Program-made: the position numbers and the translations under genes
Assembly: GCF_947623445.1 (NCBI RefSeq)
Contig: NC_135244.1
Span: forward strand, 7,316,001-7,380,000
Direction of reading: 5' to 3'
Origin: Clavelina lepadiformis
Lineage: Eukaryota > Chordata > Ascidiacea > Aplousobranchia > Clavelinidae
DNA length: 64,000 nt
Part shown: in pieces, positions 36,986 to 49,455 of the stretch
Layout: every line of letters starts with the position of its first letter
How positions within the stretch are numbered: the stretch's first letter is position 1
The notes under the pieces: generated by a model
The model's database searches: none
Told to the model about the DNA's origin: nothing
What the model saw: only the letters and a program-made list of their open reading frames with translations

Positions 36986-37854
36986 GAGCAAGAAAGAAGG
37001 TTGTAATTTTAATTTCCCTACAGACAATGACGAAAAATAAACAATACAATACAACTTACACCAAATTTACAAATATTTATTTCACGTCAGTAGCCTACTT
37101 AAGTTAAAAAACTATAGCTTATGTTTATAATAGCAGTTTCCTCAAAATTTGTAAGTCAGTAAATTCTATCTTTTATTTAATTCTAACCAAGCTATATAAG
37201 CCCGTCTTAATTGCTAATTTGTTATTTCTTTCCATTTCAGCTTCCCGAACCCGAAATTATATCGAAACTATTGAAAAATCTCAATTTTTGGTTTGTTATC
37301 TCTTGCGTAACAAGATTTTCCCTATTGTCAATGCAGGAAGGCTAGATAGGTTACTGTAGTTACATCACATGTTTGCTATTAAATTATTATATAAATATTA
37401 GCTTATAGGCTACTTACAGAAGTAAATCCGTGGCACTGCAAACTGAATGACACAGTACGACACAACAATATGTAGGCACGCGAGCATTGAAGGGTACACG
37501 AAAACAGGCATTGACTCTGGACAACTGAGAGAGTTCATTAGGAGGTTAAAAAAGCTTCAACGTGATGTCAATGCATTATCAAGGCTTCATTTAAAGATAT
37601 GATGTATCCATTTTATGTAAGATAATTTGATACACTTCACCAAAATGTCCACACAATGTTAATTAGTTTTGCAACAAAAAGCTTTCGAAAACGATATACT
37701 GAGCTCCAACATCAACCCGAAAATTAACAAATCATATTTTTACGAAAAGGCAATTATGATGACACAAGCAAAAATTTTTGCAACAAGTAAATATTTTCAA
37801 ATATGTTACGAAAATATAGACTATAGAGTATAATTAAATAATTATTATTCACAG

Positions 37855-37984
37855 TTTCGTGTCGTGTACAGCAACAATCAGTCCTTGCCAAAAAGAAACA
37901 TGTCCGCTTAACTTGTGGTGTAAGTACAGCCAGGTACAACATATCTTTGGTAAACTTGTTACTTTTACAAAAGAAGTAGACTTG
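37855..37984 (+). other. Candidate orphan exon, Cys-rich
   Basis: A 43-codon open segment lies between a good acceptor (TTATTATTCACAG) and a consensus donor (GTAAGT). It encodes FVSCTATISPCQKETCPLNL then WCKYSQVQHIF. Four Cys in 19 residues suggest an extracellular domain, but no neighbouring exons were identified and the family is unknown. It may be chance. Confidence 0.2.
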
Positions 37985-39470
37985 GTAAGTATAAAAAAAA
38001 CTAATTCTGTTCTTAGATTAAAAAAATAGGAGTTGTGTTCGAAGCAATAAGTTGGAAAATATTTGAAATATGAGACCGCACTATAGACTAGGCTACTATA
38101 AAGCATTTTAATGTAGTCTTATAATCGCACAAACTCTTGTTTCTCATCATGCTACACGAAAATATTCGCTGTCGCTGGGCTATCGACATAGAAAACAATT
38201 TTTCTATAAATAGCTCATCAACAAAACAGATACAAACTCACATACAGATCGTGTTGCCAACTTATTTCTTTGGAGGCTAAATACAATTTGTTTAGAAATT
38301 TTTAGCCCAAAAATAGCTTGTTTGTTTAAATTTTTAGTGCATTAAAAAAAATAACAAAGTTTGTTTGTAATTTTTAACGTACAGTTTTGCAGTTTAGCCA
38401 AGGTTTAACGGGGTCTAAAGCTGAATGTAACGCTTTTACTTTAAATTATGAATTAGCAACACTGATTTTGCACACAGCTTGTTGTAGCGGCGTGTCGTAA
38501 CCAAAGTAGCGGGCGCCGCAGCCTGTTGTTTTCAAATAGCATCCTGGTATTGCTTACTGCTCAGTGATGGACAGGGTGCTGTTCGTAAAGTAATCAATAG
38601 CAGCTTAATTTTTCAGCGAAGTGAGCAGCTGATGCGTTTTTTTTTCAAAAAAGCGTACATTAGTTTTAAAAAGAATATATATTTAATTATTGGTAGTGTG
38701 GGTGAGGATAGCGTAAGTTATACAGTATTTATGTCTTAAACACCCTTGATGTAAACAAACTGTCAGCAATCTAGTTTTCAGCAGCAAATAACAGCAGGGT
38801 GCTATTCAAGCAATCACAGTCTGCTGTTATTTATGTTACCAACAGCAGCCTGTCGATTACAGAGCAGCAACCAACAGCTTTTATGTTAAAACTAAACAAA
38901 ACTAAAGCAAAAGCAGAAAACCATACGTAGGTTTGTGAATATTCTGTAGTAGATAGTGTTGGAGCTGCACACACGACAATTATTAAGTACGCTGAACTTT
39001 TTTTATTTTTACGCCCATTTATTATTGAATGAATGAAGAAAAGTTGTTATTTGGGCGAAATAGGAAAAGAATTGAGGCTTTAATGCACGCCATCACACCA
39101 AAATTTACGTTTTTGATTATTTTTTGTCGAAAACTGCCGTAATCAGGTGATTATTTACACCAAAACAACGTTCAAGGAAATGTTGAAGACATGCTTAAGA
39201 GTTGTTATTGTGCATGAGACCGGAAAAAATAACACCCCGCCCAAAAAACACCATCCTGGGGTATAGGGATCGAGGTCCTGTTACTTTGGCCATGAAGGGT
39301 GATGTCATGATATTTCAATTGGACCCTTCAGTTGCGCAAAAACATGTATATCACTTCAATGTTGGTCCGTAAATAGAGATGTGATTAATAAAGAGAATAC
39401 GCTGACTCGAAATGTAACATACTTATAACAGATTAAAACACATGCAATTGGGTACTATGCTACAATATTT

Positions 39471-39570
39471 AGGTCTGGTACAAAAGTGCCCAACCAAATG
39501 ATGTCATAATGAGTAGCTGGGGTCTAGTATAGAAAGACATCCTGTAGTTGTGCACTTATATACTAGACCC
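39471..39570. repeat. Short palindromic MITE, copy 2
   Basis: It shares its ends and its centre (AACCAAATGATGTCA, then GGTCTAGTATAGAA) with the copy at 454-553, with scattered differences. The inverted end reads GGGGTCTAGTATATAAGTGC. Confidence 0.55.
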
Positions 39571-40729
39571 CAATATGTAACATAGGAAACTAAAGTTAGT
39601 CGTTGAAAAGGTATTGACGTGTATGCCCGAAGACTGTCTGCGTGAGTGAAGGTAATAAGGATGACATATCAATTACGCAAATGGTGGAGATTATGATTCT
39701 CTATTTAGGATAAAATATTGAGTAGTAAATTGCAGACACCCCTTGTAGAAGGAAATGAGGCAGTATACTGGTATAATATCCATTTTAAAAGAGCATTCTA
39801 GTTTGTTTTAATTTGCTTTGTTATTAATAAAGCGTATTACAGAATTAATAAATTGTTTATATCGTATTGTTTATTTTTTACCATGTGTGTAACCAAGGTT
39901 AGTCTAGGTCTTAGAAGACTAAGACTTTTTGGTTAAATTTGTGTTAATCACTGATGTAATGTGGAATAATGTATCTTAATCTTAAGGAGTGTCCCATCAA
40001 AAATGCACAGTCATTCGTTATTGGAGTTGAGTTAAATTACAGAATTAATGGTAGTTGGGCACATGTGGGGCATTAAGCCTATATTTGTAGTTAGTCTACT
40101 AACTGGTCTATATACTATAATATATAATATTGTTTACCGAAGCCTGTATGTATGGCATATATACTTTGGACGAAACAGTAGTACACAATGCTAATAATTG
40201 TTTATGGTATTTATGATCTAGCTTAAGTGCCTTATTGCTTTTGTATGAAACTAACCTTACCTCTTATTCCTACCAAATGATATTCAGTACGGTAAAATGT
40301 AATAAATAAGTTGTTATTACCTAGTTAACCATTAACTTTTTGATATTGGTAGTGTTTTTTTTCAAATAAAAATTAGATAATCTTAATTATTTATTGTTGA
40401 ATATACCGCTTGATATGAATATAGGGTGAAATTTTTAGTTCCAAGAATTTTGAACCCAAAACTTTGATCAACATCATAAAAATGTACAGTTTCGAAAAAG
40501 CACATAAGCTAAGAATGTGCCAAAGTATTAATACTTAATATATATATTTTATTATCTTGGAGGTATAAGTAAAATTAAGAATATCATCAATAGCATATAC
40601 GTAGTAACTTTAAGCATCAAAGAATTATGTCTATGTTGCAATTTTTAACTAATATTTTTAACGGCCAATGCCTCTTAGGTTAATTTTTAGATCTAGTTAT
40701 ATATAAAGTTAAAGGCTGGTGGTTGCAGC

Positions 40730-43700
40730 ATGAGGAAAGGATATGCTTTTTGTACTTTTGTTGCTGGACTTGGTGCTGTAGCATTGATTAGTGCTTCACT
40801 TGGAACCGAAACATGGGCTGTCTTAGACATACAGAGAAGGTAAACAATAAACATAGTAATTATCTTCTTAATTAAACGATTTACATACCACTAACAATAG
40901 CATAAGAATTCTAACCCCCACGATTTTTGCTGCAGCAGTCATATTTCTGATAGAATTAGGTCAATAAGCTAGAGGTGCGACTTCTATTTTTATCTGATTA
41001 TTGCAAGAAAGTTCCCTGTTTCTGGTCTATAGAGTGAAACAATTGATCGATCAATCGATATAATTATTATCTATTTGTGGGTAGTTTTAACCAGTTGTGG
41101 TTAGTGCAGAAATATTACTAACTTTGGCATTAATGGCTATAATATCGCAAAAAAAATGACGAGGTTGTAACTATAGACCTTACTTCCCTAACCTAGTTGT
41201 AGGAAAGTAGGGTCTATATCAGGGGCGGGCAACATACGGCCCGCGGGCTGGACCCGGCCCCCGACGGGATTTTAAGCGGCCCGTAGACAGTTTCCGGTCT
41301 TACATGATATTGTGCCCTGCGGCCACATTCTGCCGCAATCCCTGTATTGCGTCATTGAATAAGTCCAAGTTTGCCAACCTTAGAAAGATGGCCATAAACC
41401 TACTTGTTCGGTTCGGGTCTACATACATTTGTGAGCAAACATTTTCGACCATGAACATTAATAAAACAAAGCTGCGTTCCAATCTATTCAGGAATCCGGC
41501 CCGCCAATTACTTCATTTTCTCATATCAGGCCCGCCGACCAAAGAAGTTGCCCGCCCCTGGTCTATATTAACAAACATTTGTGCTATTATTGGTTCTCAG
41601 TATGTAAATTTGTAACCATTACCTACAAAAAGTGGAATTGAAATTTGTACATCAAAAATCCGAATGTGCTGAACAATCAGAAAGTGGAGTTACTGGGAAG
41701 CGTGAAACATATACTGCATTTTATGCTTACCACTCTACAGTCAAACATAAAAGTACCATACCACTCATAGACACCTTAAATAGAAGGACTGGTATCTTCT
41801 ATGCTCGGTATCTGGAACTTGGGTCCCAAGTCGGAACTTTGGTCCCATCATAATTTGTGTGAAATACATGGTAAAACCTTCATTCTGGTGTCTCTTGGGG
41901 GGGTTTTGAAGGGTGAGGAATTACTTTTTCATACTTTTAACCTTCTACAAGGTCATTTAAAGGTCAAATCACGAAAAAATAGTCCAAAAGTACAGTTCAT
42001 ACAGTACCTATACAGTACATAAAGAACTGTATACAGTTTATACAGTTCTTTTCCAAAATTCAAAAGATTCGCGGCACACCTGAGAATCTGTGGCGGCACA
42101 CTAGTGTCTATGATTGGGACCCAAGTTCCATAACCCGAGAGTGCGAGTTACTAGTCCTTCTATTTAAGGTGTCTATGATACCACTGTATAACATAATGTT
42201 GACTAACCAACACATAACCAACACAACCGATGTGGTCAATAGCATGCATAAAATTGCAGATCATTTTTATTTTTGATGGTTCACTAACTGCAACATATTT
42301 GCAACAAAAATGTTAGTCTACCTAGATCAGGGGCGGGCAACATACGGCCCGCAGGCCGGACTCAGCCCGCAGACAGTTTGCGGTCTTACATGATAATGTG
42401 GCCTGCAGCCACAGTCAGCCGCAATCCCTCACTACTTGCTTACTACGTAAAAAATAGTGATTGTTAGTTATTCTTTAAGAAGAAGTGTAACAATCTAAAT
42501 GGTGATGTCACATAAAGATAAAATAGGAATCGATGATACATTATTAATCCGGCCCGCCAAGCACTTCATTTTCTCATATCAGACCCTCCGACCGAAGAAG
42601 TGGCCCGCCCCTAACCAGATGTTATAACATAGTAACCTAAAACTAACCGAAATATTCGTTCTAGTCTAAGTATAACTTAGACAATTAAGTTATAAATAAC
42701 TAAAACTAACTTTTTGCATACCCATTCTAACCTATCCGCATTTCTTTAACCGCGGGCTGCATGACCTATTTTTGGCCAAACGTAGTTGCTTTTTAGATAA
42801 TTTATTTCAATCCATAACGCAGTGAGAGACATAACAACAGTGCTACAATGTCAGGTCTGATAAAATACATAGAATATAATTAGAATTGATTCAGCAATTC
42901 AGTAATCAACTTTTACCTTAAGTGTTTAATAGAAATATCTGAAAGGAGGATAGTTTTAAGAAAATTTGGGCTAAAAGTAACCACAAGACAGTTTTTCCTA
43001 GAGATGCATTTTGTGATATTCTTAGTAAATTGGTTGCAAGGAAATATAAAATCAAAAATAAAATTGGTGAAATATGGCAATAAGTTAACCAACAGCATGA
43101 GCATCGTGTCTTACTTTTTTACCATAAGAAGGGACCGAACAAGCACCTTGTATATAAATAATGCTTCGGTTCAGGTGATGGCTTTTACAAAGAAATACGC
43201 CGCAAATTTCAATTAGAACACAGTAAAATGATTCAGCGTAGTAAAAGATACTCCAATCATTTACAGCCTTAACAGTTTCGGACAATGAAAAGTTTTATTT
43301 TGTGGAAACAATACACATAGTGATACATATTCAGAGAAACAAATTGATTTTTAGCCATACTTTTTAAGGTGGCAAAACTTGACAGGTCATTGTGACATCA
43401 TGCCAGGTATTGCTGTTTGTGTTTCAGTACTACTTTGTACTGGAAGCTTTCCCATGTTTAGGAAATATGATAATTCCCCCTCTAAGTTCCAAATATTTTT
43501 CAAAACCTGACGCCTATGATTATACCTAATTGCAGTGACTGATCACCAAATATTTTCTGCTAACTTTTCATAGAACATCTGGCAATTCCTAACTGTTTAT
43601 TTAAAAAAAAAGTTATGTTATGTGACTTGTTTGTTTCTAGGAGTATGATATATACCTAGCTAAAATTTATATTGATCAGTAATGTAGACTAAATTTTATT

Positions 43701-46700
43701 TGTAACTGTTTTCTGTCTCATTAGCAACTCCTCCTCAAATCCTTGTGATGTAAAACGTCAACTAGGCCTTTTTAATGGAATAGATGATTACCAAACTGGA
43801 CGTCAATGCCTAACCACTGGTACTGAAGAATACAATGGTTTGTTTCTGTTATGATTTGTAAGATATTTTTGGAGTATATATATAGATATATTTTAAATCC
43901 TGTTTAGTAAACAAAGTGATAAAAGCAAGAAATGCACATTATAGTGTTTGAATGCAAATGTTTAAAGAGTTGTATGAGGATTAAGAAAATTGTGAAAGCA
44001 ATACCTCTTTAATACTGGAGAGATAAGATAAAAATATGTGATAAATAACAACAAATTAAGTGGCTGGGCATCGATATTAAGCATTTATTGTCAACTTTCA
44101 CTTTTCAAATTAAAAATTTGAAAACTTTGTATTTAAAGTTCAGTATTAAATGTATGTACAGAGCGCAATCTGCCAATGCAATATCTCCATACAATTCGCA
44201 TGTGCTCACAATATCTTTGGGATATTCTGACATCATAAAAATAGCACCCAGACATATCCACCATGCTAAAAGTAGGATCGTCTCAATAAATGGGGACCTA
44301 TACACTTGAATATCTCCGTTATTATTCAGTTAATTTTAAAAAGTTAACATTGTTGTTTTCAAGAAAAAAAAACACTTTCAAATGAAGCAGTAAAGCTTTT
44401 TCACTGCAGTTACACTATAATCTATTCAGTTTCCCCAACTTTGAGTTAATGTACTTCCATTGTATAAAACAATGTGATTGAAGTTATTACAGAAGTTTTT
44501 TTGCAGTGTACTCTGATGATGAAGTTACTCTTCGTATCAACTCTGGCATATTATATGCGGTGATTGCTTTGTCAGTTGTGGCTATTTTGTGCGGCTTATT
44601 TGCAACGGCAGTTGCAGGATATAACTTATTTGATAGGCCTTATGAAACTTGGGCTGGTCCATTTGGCCTTCTTGCTTATTTTACCACTGGCTGTGAGTCA
44701 AAATAGATATTGAAAACATAGATACATTTATATTTGTACTGTAGTTTGTATATACCAGTAAGGAAACATGTGTAATATGTAGTATATAAATTAACATTCT
44801 AACACACTAGAACTGAGGTAATTACTTTTTAGCGGGCAATTTTATCTGATGAAGAAAACTGCTATTGCTAAGCATGAATATTCACAATGAGTTTTTGTTT
44901 CAGTTATTTTCGATCTGGTGGCTGTTCTTATGTATGTCATTTATGGATCTACAGACATTTTAGAAAATACTTTGCCTAAGGAGTGTGAGTCTGGAATTTG
45001 CACAGACGAGGTTTGCAGCTAGCATTGGTATACTGTAATTAATAATGTAATTCAACTTTAAAACAGTCCAAATGGAATTCACTCTTTGTTAATGATATGT
45101 ATGTGCTGAAACTGCTGGCATAAATGTGTCCACTCAAAAGTCATTTTTGTCCCATATATTATCTGCATTTATACCGCACTCGATCTTTACCCATCACTGC
45201 CCTCACTGTTATCAGTCATAAAGATTTAGTCCTATACCTGACTGTAGTGAAGACTGGAGAGCCTATCTAAACAAAAGGAAATTATGTGCAAACAGAACAT
45301 TTCAACAGACAAAAAAAAATTTTGTCCTTGAATGGTCACAGTATCTTTAGATTTTTCCATCAGTTTAACAGAAATTGCTTAGATTAGTGTTGATTCTTAA
45401 GGTGGGCCTAACACCAGTATCGGTGCTTTCAGGTTAAGAGTTTATCTTTGTTAACTGTCCATGGCATTGAAAATGCTGCAAAAAATGATTGTTTTACCAT
45501 GTTGACCGAGATATTTTAATCTTAATGCAAAAAGTTTATCATCGAAATAAAATATTCACACAACTGAAAATGAAAAACTTGAATGTTTTGCTATTGCTTT
45601 CTTACTTTAATACAGGGGTTCCCAACCTTTTTATGTTCTCGTACCACTTAGCCACCACGGATTGTCAACACGTACCACTACAGTCGAAATCGGTTAATCG
45701 CATATCGGTTAATCGCATACATCGGTTAATCGCATAGCATTGCATAATCCCAAACCATTCCCATTCACTTGTGAAGAAAATTCAACGGTTAATCGCATAA
45801 GGGTTAATCGTATAAATCTGTTAATCGAATAGGAATTCTTGATTGATTTGTAGACTTGTATCACTTAACCGCATATTTCCTTTGATGAAGTGTTAAGTTG
45901 CTGAAGATTATCCTTACCAATAAACAAAAATCGAAAAAAGGCCTTCTCTACAGTGATTATGAACCACAAAACTACGTTTCATTTAAGGATTGTTACGGAT
46001 CGTTACATCACAATAGAACAACAAGACTAATTTTTATTTAATGATTATTACGTCGCAAAGCGCAAACCACGTGTCGAAATCGAAAAGAAGGAAGCTCACT
46101 TGTTGCGTCATAATGCATTGTGTCATTCCAAAAATCGGCGGAGGAGCAAGAATGCGTGCGCCGGAGTTTAAAAAAGAGAATAGCGGAGAAAATGTAGGAA
46201 ATGCATACATCGGTTAATCGCATAAAAAAGCTTGGCAAATTGACTATGCGATTAACCGATTTCGACTGTATTTTCAAAACAACAAATTTGATCCAGTATT
46301 CGCACAGCAGCATTGTATTAATAACAATGACAGCAGGGAGCAAGATCGACAAAAGTAGCTTACTGAGTGCAGAGAATTTAGTACGGAAAGAAATAAAAGT
46401 GTTGTTCGCATATTTTAGCAACTCAAAATTAAATTGTTATACTACTATGCTGTATATCGCATGCAACGGAGAGCTGCTCGCGTACTACCTGAAAAGCTCC
46501 CGCGTACCACCGGTTGGGAACCCCTGCTTTAATATGTAAAAAAATATTTTAGCTGAACCTGCGTATAAATTTATATTTGTGAGGGTAACAGAAATATTCA
46601 ACTTTGATATATTTATAAAATTGAAGTTCGTGTATGACTCAGCACATGGCTAAGTTGCTGTGACTGTGAGTAATGTGAAATTTTAAGTTGGATAAAATAG

Positions 46701-46949
46701 CTTTGACTAATTTCATGTTTGCACATATTGTGATCAACTTTTTTAAAGGGCTGGGAGCAGACTGGTGGGGTGTTTGGTTATTCCTTGTACCTTCTCATTG
46801 CTTCCATGGGTGTTTTCATACTGGGCATAGTGCTTGTCTTTCTCTCCGGCAAGCAGATAAAGAAGAGACTAAAACAGAAGTTTTGTCCAACTTCTCCTGA
46901 AGTGGAAGAGGAAATGGAGGAAAAGAACAAGGATGTTATGATATTTTAA
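40730..46949 (+). CDS. Clarin-family four-pass membrane protein, five exons
   Basis: Exons 40730-40839, 43725-43837, 44507-44692, 44904-45010 and 46749-46949 join in phase and give 238 residues, close to human CLRN1 (232). Four hydrophobic segments are visible: about residues 8-28 (TFVAGLGAVALISASLG), 83-108 (LYAVIALSVVAILCGLFA), 118-148 (GPFGLLAYFTTG and DLVAVLMYVIYG) and 186-206 (LLIASMGVFILGIVLVFLSG). Clarin hallmarks are QLGLFNGIDDYQTGRQCL in the first loop and YNLFDRPYETWAGPFGL before the third segment (vertebrate: YNAFGKPFETLHGPLGLY). The tail is basic, then acidic (EVEEEMEEKNKDVMIF). Vertebrate clarins act in hair-cell and photoreceptor membranes; the role here is unknown. Which clarin paralogue it equals cannot be told. 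Introns 1 and 4 hold hAT insertions. Confidence 0.85.
41220..41560. mobile_element. hAT deletion derivative with a transposase remnant
   Basis: The ends are CAGGGGCGGGCAAC, perfect inverted repeats of 14 bp. A perfect 8-bp duplication, GTCTATAT, lies at 41212-41219 and 41561-41568. About 41388-41482 (plus) still encodes a hATC-like run (RFGSTYICEQTFSTMNINKT), so this is an internally deleted copy of an autonomous hAT. The same motif class is found inside the MULE copies at 3.7-11.3 kb. Confidence 0.88.
41766..42177. mobile_element. hAT-like MITE
   Basis: The two ends are perfect inverted repeats starting CATAGACACCTTAAATAGAA (25 bp in all). A perfect 8-bp duplication, ATACCACT, lies at 41758-41765 and 42178-42185. 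Subterminal inverted GGAACTTGGGTCCCAA motifs add to the hairpin. No coding content was recognised. Confidence 0.82.
42328..42613. mobile_element. Older copy of the CAGGGGCGGG hAT family
   Basis: The left end CAGGGGCGGGCAAC matches the element at 41220; the right end is degraded (inverted TAGGGGCGGGCCAC). The flanks ACCTAGAT and ACCAGATG are only partly alike, as expected for an old duplication. The transposase remnant is gone. Confidence 0.7.
45613..46526. mobile_element. hAT element in clarin intron 4, split by a TA element
   Basis: The ends are CAGGGGTTCCCAACC and, inverted, CAGGGGTTCCCAACCG. A perfect 8-bp duplication, CTTTAATA, lies at 45605-45612 and 46527-46534. The inner part is the separate element at 45681-46268. 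No transposase frame was seen in the remaining halves. Confidence 0.85.
45681..46268. mobile_element. TA-flanked (Tc1/mariner or pogo-like) MITE with tandem ends
   Basis: Inverted ends start CAGTCGAAATCGGTTAATCG and sit directly between TA dinucleotides (45679-45680 and 46269-46270), the usual target of Tc1/mariner and pogo elements. On the left the unit ATCGGTTAATCGCATA is repeated three times, with diverged copies up to about 45830. A further copy lies near the right end at 46206-46225. No transposase is encoded. It is nested in the previous hAT. Confidence 0.7.
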
Positions 46950-46989
46950 ATTAATTAATTAATCTAAACACAAGTATGTCTTTAATGTG

Positions 46990-46995
46990 AATAAA
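46990..46995 (+). promoter_or_regulatory. Poly(A) signal of the clarin gene
   Basis: AATAAA lies 41 bases after the clarin stop codon, at a usual distance for a short 3' UTR. Confidence 0.5.
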
Positions 46996-46999
46996 AAAA

Positions 47000-48973
47000 T
47001 AGTCTTTAAGCAACTAAATTTAGAATCCTAAAACTTTAATAGATTAGAAGTTGTGCAGCACAAGCCACTGCGCAGACATTTTCTCTATGGGCTGTGTGAT
47101 TAAATCTTCATCAGATATTACAGTTCATGCTTGCATTGTATTTGATATATTATTTCTTCAAGTCGTACTTGAACAACATAAGGTGGATTTAAATGTGCCA
47201 CATTGATTTTGTATTTTTCAATTTAGTGTTATTTTAATTGATACTCTAATTTTTCTCGGCCATTTGTACTTGATTATTGCACTTGTTTTTCACTATTTTA
47301 AATGAAGCTCGTTATTTAGCTGAAAATGCTGTGTGTGATAATTTGTGTTTTTCTAAGCAAGGTTTATTCGTTTTGCTTTGACGAACTTCACGATCTTCAA
47401 TAATAATTAGTTGTAGCTATCAGTGGTGGGTTAGGGTTACAGGTACTTTAAAAAGCTGCATTTTATATAATGATAACTTATACAATACGACCTAATATTC
47501 TTTCTGGTTCATTGATTATTCTGAAATTACTTGATTTTTGTTGGATTCTAAGTGAACTATTACGAAGTTACTTCAAAATTTTATTATTTTGTATTATATT
47601 GAAAAATATTTACAATATATGTAGCTTAGAAATTTGTGTATGCCTATTCTACTTATGCCACACTTTGATAGATTTCAAATATAACAGTTCAGTAAATTGG
47701 AATAAAAATGTCAAAGCCTTCGTAGTTCCCCACTCACTGTACTTGATACTTGTGACATCGTTGTGCAAACATTTAATGTACTATAGTGTCTTGATTACTG
47801 TGGAAATTTTGCTGCTAATTGTGTAAGATCTGAAGTACCTATTCAAGTGGTGCTCTTCTACTTCTTTTTTGCCTAATTTTTATCAAATGTGTTGCAATTG
47901 AATTCATTAACATATCATAATTTTATTTTGCGTAATTTTATTTTTAACTTTAAATTTTGATACCTTCAGATGGTGGTCCTGCATTTTAGTACGCTTTTGT
48001 TTGGCGCTGTATACAGGCAACGTGCATTATAGAACAAACAAACTGCATTTACTAGCAATACAAGTAGAATGATAGCGATTCGTTGTGTGGTCAAGATGAT
48101 GATCAAAAGTAAGGTAGTTATGAGGAAGATGCAAAATGAAATTCAGGGTTGTTGCCCTCAAGATTTAGAAAACATTTTGTTTTTTTTCACATTTGGTATG
48201 AACATTGTGGTGATGGTGTGAAATCAGCTTTCATTATGAGTGAAGTGTGCTCGGACTGAGACCTGTCTGGATTTTTTGTTCAGAAGGAAGTTTCCTTGAA
48301 AAAAAATGTATGCAACTTGCATAAAATGCACTGTTGTGTGGAATTGACGTTAACTGGATGGCAAACGGAGAAAGACCAAGAAAGATATGTATAAGTGTAG
48401 TTTAGAAAGTGTTTCAAGACAAATGATATGAGGAAATGAATGATTCTGCCATGGGAATCACCAGCCAACCCTTGAATCAAAGTATGCAAAACGGAGCGGA
48501 ACCCTTGCAGGAATCAGAGTATGAAAAACGCTATGGTAATGAATTGGTATGAGCATTCTTTAGTGATTCCTAACTTACTTATAAATTTTATCAACAATGA
48601 GAGGCTGTAAATACCAGTATTATGATTCAGACATTTGCTTATAATCGCAGTGGCATAGGCTATGGCAATGCCAGTGATTAAAACTGAACATTTTTTATAC
48701 TGTTAGATATAATGTGCAAAATTAGCTGTGAAAAACACACGGTGTTGTAATCAAGGAGTAACCTTTCTGACTGAGTAGGTTTTTAGATAATATTTATTTA
48801 TTAACGTAAATAAATAAATGCACAAGGAAGACATAAAGTGCACTAAAGTAGTGCAACAAGAATACATAATTATGTTGTGGTTGTTTTGCATCATATCGAG
48901 CATTTAGTACGATTAAATAAAGAATTTCGCATTTCAACTATTATTTCGACCAATGGTATGGAACTAAATTACT
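47000..48973. other. Non-coding stretch between the clarin and IF3 genes
   Basis: AT-rich. A 118-codon hydrophobic frame (47470-47826) has skewed composition and no splice or family support. Nothing else was seen. Confidence 0.45.
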
Positions 48974-48981
48974 GTATAGAT

Positions 48982-49135
48982 CAGGGATGTCCAACCTTTT
49001 ATTATAGTGGGCCACATTGTCACTTGAAATAATTCAATGGGCCGCAGAACCTATTAAATTTCAAGAAAAATGGGTACATAAAGTACATACTTTTGGAGTG
49101 AAAATGACTAGCGGGCCGCAGGTTGGACATCCCTG
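48982..49135. mobile_element. Small hAT MITE
   Basis: A 154-bp element with inverted ends CAGGGATGTCCAACCT. A perfect 8-bp duplication, GTATAGAT, lies at 48974-48981 and 49136-49143. It holds GGGCCGCAG motifs but no coding content. Confidence 0.88.
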
Positions 49136-49455
49136 GTATAGATGTTTCCATGTAATTTCCTAGACTTCAGTAATTTCAATATCAAGCAAATGATGATTCT
49201 GGTAGTATGATTCAGCCACTTCGTGTTAACTAGTTGTTAATATGATGCCGGTAATAAAATTCTATTGCTTTATGGTACCGGTAGTTGCTGTTGTGGAGAA
49301 GTTAAGCCAATATTAGCACCATATTTTCATTTCCTTATCTCCATGGTAAAACATAAATCATATGAAACGTTAATACAACTGATCGTTCAAAGTTTTGAAC
49401 CCCACAAATATCTTTTTCTCAAACATTTTTGTATATAAGAAAACCACTGAAAACA

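Larger units (their letters stand above)
36993..40729. other. Mostly non-coding stretch upstream of the clarin gene
   Basis: Apart from the candidate exon at 37855-37984 and the MITE at 39471-39570, I see no supported feature. A CAGCAG-rich patch around 38510-38900 may be transposon debris. Confidence 0.4.

Noticed and set aside
36686..37107. Two overlapping ORFs in the foldback element
   Set aside because: They arise from translation of a palindrome; the frame continues across the element end.
41174..41218. Small hairpin beside the hAT at 41220
   Set aside because: It is an imperfect palindrome of about 45 bp that overlaps the target duplication; too little to call an element.
47470..47826. 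118-codon hydrophobic ORF after the clarin gene
   Set aside because: Very AT-rich, composed mainly of Ile, Leu, Cys and Tyr codons, no family match and no splice support.
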